From: Bacteroidota bacterium
GTDB taxonomy: Bacteria > Bacteroidota > Bacteroidia > Chitinophagales > UBA10324
NCBI GenBank assembly: GCA_018267315.1
Contig: JAFDYS010000007.1
Location: forward strand, 1 to 48,591
DNA length: 48,591 nucleotides
Reading direction: 5' to 3'
Shown piece after piece: positions 1 to 4,985 of this stretch (the stretch's first letter is position 1; the number at the start of each line of letters is the position of its first letter). The translations under genes were made by a program, and so were the position numbers. The notes under the pieces are model-generated. The model saw nothing but the letters and a program-made list of their open reading frames with translations. It did no database searches and was not told where the DNA came from.

Positions 1-81
1 TTTTGTTCGTGTTACTTAGCGAAAATTTTAAAAAAGGGGGGCTTGGGTGCCCGCCCGAACGTGCCTTTTCGGTACGAGCGG

Positions 82-300
82 GGTTAATCCCTGCCTGCGT
101 GACACAGTCAGGGAGGAAAGTGTGGTGTCCCGCAATACTGCGGGATGTGTGCAAGTGTCCCGACAAATGTTTGTCGGGACAACAGAGGAAAGCGGCAGAA
201 ACTTTTTCTATTTTCCTGCCCGACTTCGTCATTCAGGCGGGGTTGCAAAAAATTGCGTGAACGGTATCGCTTCCCTGCCTGACTGCGTCACGCAGGCAGG
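82..300. repeat. Cluster of palindromic repeats in gene-free left end
   Basis: No credible gene is visible in 1-540. Instead there are several short palindromes. 128-145 is a perfect 7-bp stem (TCCCGCA) with a 4-nt loop. 156-181 is a perfect 12-bp stem (TGTCCCGACAAA) with a 2-nt loop. Three related copies of a CCTGCCTG...CAGGCAGG element lie near 90-113, 216-242 and 274-300. The last is nearly a full 27-nt palindrome. The open frames across this stretch follow the repeats and have no protein-like composition. The elements look like REP/MITE-type intergenic palindromes. I cannot tell whether a transposase mobilises them. Confidence 0.6.
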
Positions 301-542
301 TAATCCCACTTTTTTAAAACTTCGCCAACCTGTCCCGCACCGAAGGTCGGGAGCCCTGATGCGGTGTGTGCAATGTTAAAACGACACCGCAACCCTCAAC
401 TGACGAGCTTTGAACAAATTGTTTTTAATACTTTGGACAACGACCGACACTCATTCTAATGCCAATGCATCAGAAAAATAAATTTGAAAAGAAGCCCTCC
501 CACTCCAATGCACATTGCACAACGCAATAATTACAATGTGTA

Positions 543-838
543 AAGCCCGACTTCAAAATTCAATATCGCTTTTCTTCTGAGCCGTGGCAATATCTTGGAC
601 AAGGTGGTTGGATTTTTGTTTCGCTCCCAAAGAATTATTAAACGAAATACGAAATATTTTAAAACGGAATGAAGAAGGTTGGGGAGGATTATCTGCCACA
701 GCAAAAATCGGAAACACCGATTGAAAAACCGCTATTGGGTTTGACACCAAAATTGAAACTTACCTGCTGCCTTTAAAAGCGGAAGTAAGAATAAAGGAGA
801 AAGTTGAACCCGGGAAAGAATTAAGGTTACAGTTATCA
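543..838 (+). pseudogene. DUF1905-like protein, broken by frameshift and stop
   Basis: Reading from about 543 gives KPDFKIQYRF, then EPWQYLGQGGWIFVSLPK. This resembles the DUF1905 family of small uncharacterised bacterial proteins. The frame breaks around 633-635, where one base seems missing, and resumes as LLNEIRNILKRNEEGWGG. A TGA at 722-724 stands where the family has a tryptophan (D-W-K-T). The frame then continues as a conserved-looking stretch ending ELRLQLS near 838. No start codon is obvious. With one frameshift and one nonsense codon it is very probably dead. It stands directly upstream of the Crp/Fnr gene, at the left edge of the AT-rich island. Confidence 0.7.
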
Positions 839-885
839 TCTGAAAAATATTTTTCAATGAATACAACTTCTAACTTTGCTATGAA

Positions 886-1482
886 ATGAATCAGCAGCAG
901 TTTTCAAATCTTCGCATGCATTTTGAGGAAACCGACCATTTCAGCGATGAGGCGTTTAAAAAATTTACCTCCATACTTACCCCGGTGGTGTTGAAGAAGA
1001 AAGAATTTTTCAATATGCAAAATGAGCAGTGCCGTTATCTGGCGTATGTCAACTCAGGTTGCCTTCGTGCTTTTTACACCGATAATAAAGGCGATGAGTT
1101 CACCATGTATTTTGCTTTTCAAAACTGGTGGATAGGCGATAAGACAAGTTTCTACTCAGGCACCCCATCACGGTTTAGTGTGCAGGCCTTGGAAGATGCA
1201 GAAGTGTTTCGTGCCGATAAAACAAAATGGGAAAAAGCATTGGACGAAATTCCTGAGTTTGAAAAATGGTATCGTGTTAAAACCAGAAAATCGTATGAGG
1301 CATCGCAGCAGAAATTAATTTCAAGTCAAACAGAATCTGCCGAAGAAAAATATTTGAAGCTGCTGAAGAATGCACCTGACATAGTGCAACGCATACCTCA
1401 ACATTACATTGCTTCGTATCTCAACATCAAACCGCAATCACTCAGCCGTATTCGTAAAACAATTTTCAGCAAAAAGCATTAG
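886..1482 (+). CDS. Crp/Fnr family transcriptional regulator
   Basis: This 198-residue protein has the two-part layout of Bacteroidota Crp/Fnr regulators. Residues about 15-115 form the cyclic-nucleotide-binding-like beta roll (YLAYVNSGCLRAFY, then a WWIGD turn). Residues about 150-195 hold a degenerate helix-turn-helix (QHYIASYLNIKPQSLSRIRK). The canonical cAMP-contacting arginine-serine pair of E. coli CRP is not evident, so the ligand is unknown. A palindrome with CRP-type spacing lies at 1491-1506, between this gene and the downstream cupin gene. That suggests it controls the cupin gene and perhaps itself. The family call is secure; the effector and regulon are inference. Confidence 0.9.
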   Translation: MNQQQFSNLRMHFEETDHFSDEAFKKFTSILTPVVLKKKEFFNMQNEQCRYLAYVNSGCLRAFYTDNKGDEFTMYFAFQNWWIGDKTSFYSGTPSRFSVQALEDAEVFRADKTKWEKALDEIPEFEKWYRVKTRKSYEASQQKLISSQTESAEEKYLKLLKNAPDIVQRIPQHYIASYLNIKPQSLSRIRKTIFSKKH

Positions 1483-1490
1483 TTAACATA

Positions 1491-1506
1491 GGTGAACGTT
1501 TTCACC
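1491..1506. promoter_or_regulatory. CRP-spaced operator before the cupin gene
   Basis: GGTGAACGTTTTCACC is a perfect 6+6 inverted repeat. Its GTGA-N6-TCAC core has the half-site sequence and spacing of CRP-family operators (TGTGA-N6-TCACA). It lies 9 bp after the stop codon of the Crp/Fnr gene and just upstream of a -7-like box at 1520-1527. It therefore overlaps or abuts the expected -33 region. Binding by the neighbouring regulator is inferred from position and symmetry. Confidence 0.55.
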
Positions 1507-1519
1507 ATCGGCATCACCA

Positions 1520-1527
1520 CATCTTTG
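1520..1527 (+). promoter_or_regulatory. Probable -7 promoter element of the cupin gene
   Basis: CATCTTTG differs by one base from the Bacteroidota -7 consensus TAnnTTTG. It would place the transcript start near 1534 and give a leader of about 36 nt before the cupin ATG at 1570. Confidence 0.45.
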
Positions 1528-1569
1528 CATGGTTAATTAAAATTTATTTCAAACAAAAAATTAAAGAGC

Positions 1570-2040
1570 ATGCAAAGTAAAAATCAAACGGCTACTGTAG
1601 CCACTGCCGGACAAGGCAAAATATTTAATGTGCTTGGTCACTCCATCACCGCACTGCTATCTGAACAAACAACCGGGGGCAATTATTATGTATTTGAGTG
1701 CATCACTCCTCCGGGACATGGCATTCCGCCTCATGTGCACGACAGGGAAGATGAAATTATTTCCATCGTTGAAGGTGAGTATTCGGTGATGATTGGCGAC
1801 AAACGCTTTCATGCAAAGAAGGGAGACATCTGTTTTTTCCCGAAGCACATTCCACATTCGTTTCAAAACATCAGCACTAAAGCAGGCACTACTTTGTGGA
1901 CAGTAATTCCGGGTTCAAACTTTGAAGAGTTCTTTGATAAACTCGGAGCATTGCCTGCCGGAGAACCCAACTTAGAAGTGGTTGCAAAAATATTTTCCGA
2001 CTACGGAATGGAAATATTAATGGCAGTCGAATCAAATTAA
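1570..2040 (+). CDS. Cupin domain protein
   Basis: A 156-residue single-domain cupin. Motif 1 reads GIPPHVHDREDEIISIVEG, with likely metal ligands His55, His57 and Glu62. Motif 2 includes PKHIPHSFQN with His96 as the fourth ligand. The fold is intact and the size suits small quercetinase-like or sensor-like cupins, but the substrate cannot be read from the sequence. There is no signal peptide, so it is probably cytoplasmic. It lies 87 bp downstream of the Crp/Fnr gene, with an operator-like palindrome and a -7-like box between them. A terminator-like hairpin follows at 2048, so it is probably a single-gene transcript. Confidence 0.88.
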   Translation: MQSKNQTATVATAGQGKIFNVLGHSITALLSEQTTGGNYYVFECITPPGHGIPPHVHDREDEIISIVEGEYSVMIGDKRFHAKKGDICFFPKHIPHSFQNISTKAGTTLWTVIPGSNFEEFFDKLGALPAGEPNLEVVAKIFSDYGMEILMAVESN

Positions 2041-2047
2041 TTTCATG

Positions 2048-2080
2048 GAGGCGTATGCAAACAAGTGTCCGCCTCTTTTT
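2048..2080 (+). terminator. Rho-independent terminator after the cupin gene
   Basis: GAGGCG at 2048-2053 pairs with CGCCTC at 2070-2075 and is followed by five T. The 16-nt loop is long, but the G+C-rich stem, T-tract and position 7 bp after the cupin stop codon fit an intrinsic terminator. Confidence 0.6.
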
Positions 2081-2103
2081 CTAACTTTATATAAAATAAC
2101 ACG

Positions 2104-2565
2104 ATGAAAAATATTTTAATCAAGTCAGAATTTGAACAAACTGTTCAACGCATTAAAAATTTACAAGCCACCAACAAAAACTTATGGGGTAAAATGACTG
2201 TGAATGAAATGCTGTGTCATGTAAGCGACCCATTAAGAGATATTCTTGGCTTGCGTAACACCGTGCCGGTAACGCCTGAAGAAATGCGACCACAAATTAT
2301 TTCAATGGTAATGGTAGAAGATGAATGGCAACACAATTTGCCCACATTTCCGCCTTACCTGCAAGGAGAAGATGGCGGTGGGACTAAGCCAACCGATTTT
2401 GAAAGCGATAAGAAAACTTTACTTGAATTACTGAATTCATTTTTCAATACGACAAACGATTTTCAGTTTCATCCACATGCAGGTTTAGGCATTTTAAGTC
2501 GTGAACAGTTCGGACAATTTATCTGGAAACATACTGACCATCATTTACGGGAGTTTGGAGCTTAA
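2104..2565 (+). CDS. DUF1569 family protein (DinB-like fold)
   Basis: This 153-residue protein matches the DUF1569 pattern. An N-terminal helix carries MTVNEMLCHVSDP with His39. The C-terminal segment FGQFIWKHTDHHLREFG supplies His143 and His146/147. Together they resemble the three-histidine metal site of the DinB/YfiT superfamily. The middle segment HPHAGLGILSREQFG is typical of the family. No reaction is established for DUF1569; a metal-dependent, possibly thiol-linked transferase is only an analogy with DinB relatives. It stands alone after the cupin terminator and is convergent with the hxlR-type gene. Confidence 0.8.
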   Translation: MKNILIKSEFEQTVQRIKNLQATNKNLWGKMTVNEMLCHVSDPLRDILGLRNTVPVTPEEMRPQIISMVMVEDEWQHNLPTFPPYLQGEDGGGTKPTDFESDKKTLLELLNSFFNTTNDFQFHPHAGLGILSREQFGQFIWKHTDHHLREFGA

Positions 2566-2587
2566 ATAGATTGAAAGAACCGAGGCA

Positions 2588-3004
2588 TTATTTTGATTTC
2601 AGTCCCTGCTTTATCTGCTTCAATATTCCGTCTTTATCCTTCTTCACCATCCTGGCAAACCGACTTGCAAATGGATGAACCTCGTGGTGTTTTTCACTCC
2701 ACAAAATAATTTCCACCATCGTGGGAATTAAGTCAATGCCTTTTGTTGTAAGTTTGTAAAGCACTTTCGCTTTGCTATCAGGATGTTCTTCTTTAGAAAT
2801 GATTCCACCCATTTCAAGAAGTAATAATCTATCGGCTAAAATGTTGGTAGCAATTCTTTCCTCTGATTGTAAAAACTCACCGTAGGTTTTCTTTTGGTTG
2901 AACATCAAATCCCGAACAATCAGCAGCGACCATTTATCACCAAAAATGTCAAGTGCTGTGCTGATGGGGCAAGTGGAACGGTGTTCAATATTTTTTTGCT
3001 TCAC
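2588..3004 (-). CDS. HxlR family transcriptional regulator
   Basis: The protein is a winged-helix HxlR regulator. Its RSTCPISTALDIFGDKWSLLIVRDL opening (given here only as the family landmark near residues 9-33) is characteristic, including the single N-terminal cysteine used for redox sensing in some members. The frame is open back to an ATG at 3064. That start would add about 20 residues and would lie upstream of the -7-like box at 3009-3016. I therefore choose the GTG at 3004, which gives 138 residues. It is divergent from an SRPBCC gene, and a 17-nt palindrome at 3024-3040 lies between them. Autoregulation and control of the SRPBCC pair are likely but inferred. Confidence 0.85.
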   Translation of the reverse strand: MKQKNIEHRSTCPISTALDIFGDKWSLLIVRDLMFNQKKTYGEFLQSEERIATNILADRLLLLEMGGIISKEEHPDSKAKVLYKLTTKGIDLIPTMVEIILWSEKHHEVHPFASRFARMVKKDKDGILKQIKQGLKSK

Positions 3005-3008
3005 GGCA

Positions 3009-3016
3009 CAAAAATA
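3009..3016 (-). promoter_or_regulatory. -7 promoter element of the hxlR-type gene
   Basis: On the minus strand this reads TATTTTTG, an exact match to TAnnTTTG. It ends 5 bp before the GTG at 3004, so the transcript would be leaderless or nearly so. Confidence 0.5.
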
Positions 3017-3023
3017 AATATTC

Positions 3024-3040
3024 ACTTGCATATTGCAAGT
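3024..3040. promoter_or_regulatory. Palindromic operator between hxlR-type gene and SRPBCC gene
   Basis: ACTTGCATATTGCAAGT is a perfect 7-3-7 inverted repeat. It occupies the divergent promoter region, 20 bp from the chosen hxlR start. It overlaps the -33 position of the plus-strand promoter (CTTG at 3025-3028). This is where an HxlR dimer would repress both directions. Confidence 0.6.
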
Positions 3041-3049
3041 TATTTCTTT

Positions 3050-3057
3050 TATCTTTG
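3050..3057 (+). promoter_or_regulatory. -7 element of the SRPBCC operon promoter
   Basis: TATCTTTG matches TAnnTTTG exactly. CTTG at 3025-3028 lies 21 bp upstream, inside the palindrome. The transcript would begin near 3064, which rules out the upstream ATG at 3033 and supports the GTG at 3087. Confidence 0.6.
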
Positions 3058-3086
3058 CCGGCACAAACTTTCAAACAACATATTCA

Positions 3087-3545
3087 GTGAGCAAACTGCA
3101 AGCAAAAAACGAAGCCATTATTAACGCACCCATCAGCAGTGTTTGGGCAATCATTACCGACATCCATGTATTGCACAAGGTGAATCCCGGAGTTATCACT
3201 GCCAAAGGCAGAATGGATAAGCAAGGCGAAACAAGAACTTGCGAAATGCAAAACGGTGGAAGAAAAGGAATCATGACGGAACGCCTTGTGGAATTTGAAC
3301 ACGAAAAGAAAACTGTCTGGACAATTGTCGAAGATTCAATGGGCATGAGCAAAATGATTAAAGACCAACGGTTCTGTTTTTATCTTGAAAAACTTGGCGA
3401 CAACAAAACAAAGATTGTAAATGAATCTTATTACGAACCTGCAAACTTCATGGTGAAAATTATGAATGCCCTGATGATGAAAAGAAAGATGGGACAAATT
3501 CAGCAGCAGATTTTAAACAACATCAAATCACTCACAGAAAAATAA
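3087..3545 (+). CDS. SRPBCC family protein (first of pair)
   Basis: The START/Bet v1-like (SRPBCC) fold is recognised from the opening NEAIINAPISSVWAIITDIHVLHKVNPGV and the C-terminal helix region NFMVKIMNALMMKRKMGQIQQQIL. I use the GTG at 3087 (152 residues), because the ATG at 3033 lies upstream of the promoter. Such proteins bind hydrophobic ligands in a deep cavity; the ligand here is unknown. It is followed after 5 bp by a second SRPBCC gene and is divergent from the HxlR-type regulator. The pair is therefore probably an HxlR-controlled operon. Confidence 0.82.
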   Translation: MSKLQAKNEAIINAPISSVWAIITDIHVLHKVNPGVITAKGRMDKQGETRTCEMQNGGRKGIMTERLVEFEHEKKTVWTIVEDSMGMSKMIKDQRFCFYLEKLGDNKTKIVNESYYEPANFMVKIMNALMMKRKMGQIQQQILNNIKSLTEK

Positions 3546-3550
3546 TTGGC

Positions 3551-3997
3551 ATGACAACCATTCACAACGAAATCACGATTGATGCACCAGTAGAAAAGAT
3601 TTGGAATGCACTTTCAAACATTGACATGCTTGACCAGTATGACCCGACAGTTAAGAAGTCAACACTTCTCACATCAAGTAACAGGGGCATCGGAGCAAAA
3701 CGAAAAGTAGATATGCTTGACGGTAAAAACTGGTTTGAAGAAAAAGTAACTGCGTTCAAACCAAACGAAGCACTGGCATTTGAACTGACTGCATGTTCTT
3801 TTCCCGTTCACAAACTCAAACACTCCTATTCATTTGAAAATGTTGGCGGACAAATTAAAGTGAAACAAGTGATGGAATATGATATGAAGTTTGGCTTCTT
3901 GGGAAAACTTATGGATGCTCTCGTGGTTCGCAGGCAATCCGACAAGGGCATCAAGAAATTTTTTGGCGGACTGAAATCTTTTGTAGAAAATAAATAG
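3551..3997 (+). CDS. SRPBCC family protein (second of pair)
   Basis: A 148-residue paralogue of the preceding protein. It has the same landmarks: ITIDAPVEKIWNALSNIDMLDQYDPTVKKS at the N-terminus, and KLMDALVVRRQSDKGIKKFFGGLK in the last helix, which plays the part of the MNALMMKRKMG helix upstream. The short 5-bp gap suggests co-transcription and perhaps translational coupling. Function is not known beyond ligand binding typical of the fold. No signal peptide is present. Confidence 0.82.
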   Translation: MTTIHNEITIDAPVEKIWNALSNIDMLDQYDPTVKKSTLLTSSNRGIGAKRKVDMLDGKNWFEEKVTAFKPNEALAFELTACSFPVHKLKHSYSFENVGGQIKVKQVMEYDMKFGFLGKLMDALVVRRQSDKGIKKFFGGLKSFVENK

Positions 3998-4052
3998 TAA
4001 CCGATAATTTTATAACGAACTAATTTTAATAAACAATCAAAACAAAAATCTT

Positions 4053-4445
4053 ATGAATGAAAAAATGAGTTCCGGCACAAACGCAATCAACTGGTTTGAA
4101 ATACCAGCCACGGACATTGCAAGAGCAAAGAAGTTCTACGAACAAATCTTTGAAATCAAAATGGAAGAAATGGAAATGCCGGGGATGAAATACGCCATGT
4201 TTCCATTTGATCCGATGAAGGGAAAAATTTCCGGTGGGTTAGCACAAAGTCAAATGCACACACCGGGCATGACCGGTTCGATCATTTACCTTAACGCGAA
4301 TCCTGATTTGCAAAATGTGTTAAACAGAGTTGAGAAGGCCGGCGGTAAAATCACAATGCCAAAAACTTCTATCGGGCAAAACGGATTTATGGCTTTTTTC
4401 ACTGACACAGAAGGAAACAATATGGCTCTCCATTCCAATACATAA
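4053..4445 (+). CDS. VOC family protein (glyoxalase-like)
   Basis: A 130-residue vicinal-oxygen-chelate protein. It begins INWFEIPATDIARAKKFYEQIF, the usual first beta-alpha unit. It ends with GFMAFFTDTEGNNMALHS, where the terminal D-T-E-G-N and histidine are family signatures. Two babbab modules fit the length. The enzyme class (glyoxalase, dioxygenase, resistance protein) cannot be assigned. The upstream ATG MNEKMSS is used. It lies 55 bp after the SRPBCC pair and 15 bp before a broken TfoX gene, all on the plus strand. Confidence 0.85.
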   Translation: MNEKMSSGTNAINWFEIPATDIARAKKFYEQIFEIKMEEMEMPGMKYAMFPFDPMKGKISGGLAQSQMHTPGMTGSIIYLNANPDLQNVLNRVEKAGGKITMPKTSIGQNGFMAFFTDTEGNNMALHSNT

Positions 4446-4460
4446 AGGAAAGAATTTGCT

Positions 4461-4835
4461 ATGGCTTACAACGAAAAACTTGCAGACAGAATTCGTGAAT
4501 CGCTTCAACACTTGAAAAATGTTGAAGAAAAAGAAATGATGGGAGGTTTGACTTTTATATAATGTGTGTCGGCATATTCAAAGACGAACTCATGTGTCGT
4601 ATTGACCCCGACTTTGATGAAACAGGAATCGAAAAAAATGGTTGCAGAGCAATGGACTTTACTAAGAGACCCATCAACGGTTATGTAATGATTGACGACA
4701 CCGGAATAAAGTCAAAAAAAGGATTTTGACTACCGGATTAACCTTTCATTTGAGTTTAACAAAAATGCGAAATCATTTAAGAAGAAAAAGCCCCTCTCAT
4801 CCCGTGACGAGGATGCCATTGATCAGCATTTGTAA
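4461..4835 (+). pseudogene. TfoX/Sxy N-terminal domain protein, frameshifted
   Basis: The start at 4461 reads MAYNEKLADRIRESLQHLKN and then EKEMMGGLTF, a clear TfoX N-terminal domain. The frame is lost near 4556-4562, where about ten bases of the expected MYNDKM region seem missing, and resumes as CVGIFKDELMCRIDPDF. A second break, an extra base near 4721 after a run of seven A, leads to DFDYRINLSFEFNKNAKSFKKKK. The last stop is at 4833-4835. Two lesions make a functional product unlikely. TfoX-domain proteins are small and mostly uncharacterised outside competence regulation. This marks the right edge of the AT-rich island. Confidence 0.75.
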
Positions 4836-4893
4836 TGCCGGCTAAACCCGCGGTTGATGTCCGCACCACCCACCAATAAGTAAAAAGTTGGGG

Positions 4894-4936
4894 ATGCTGA
4901 AACCTGTCTGTCTGGCAGGCAGGCAGGTTTCAGCAT
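4894..4936. repeat. Long hairpin between convergent genes
   Basis: ATGCTGAAACCTG (4894-4906) is perfectly repeated in inverse at 4924-4936. The inner part (CTGTCTG...CAGGCAG) can extend pairing. It lies between the TfoX remnant and the convergent AAA+ gene. It shares the CCTG/CAGG core of the repeats at 90-300. It may act as a bidirectional terminator, but there is no T-tract. Confidence 0.55.
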
Positions 4937-4985
4937 GCCGGCTTTGTTAATGACTGACTTCAGTTGGATAATGAATCAGTGAACG

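Noticed and set aside
3..379. Two overlapping open frames of 85 and 110 codons at the left edge
   Set aside because: They are produced by palindromic repeats. They contain no recognisable domain and share the repeated segments.
553..750. Minus-strand frame of 65 codons
   Set aside because: It is antisense to the DUF1905-like remnant, which gives a far better match in the plus strand.
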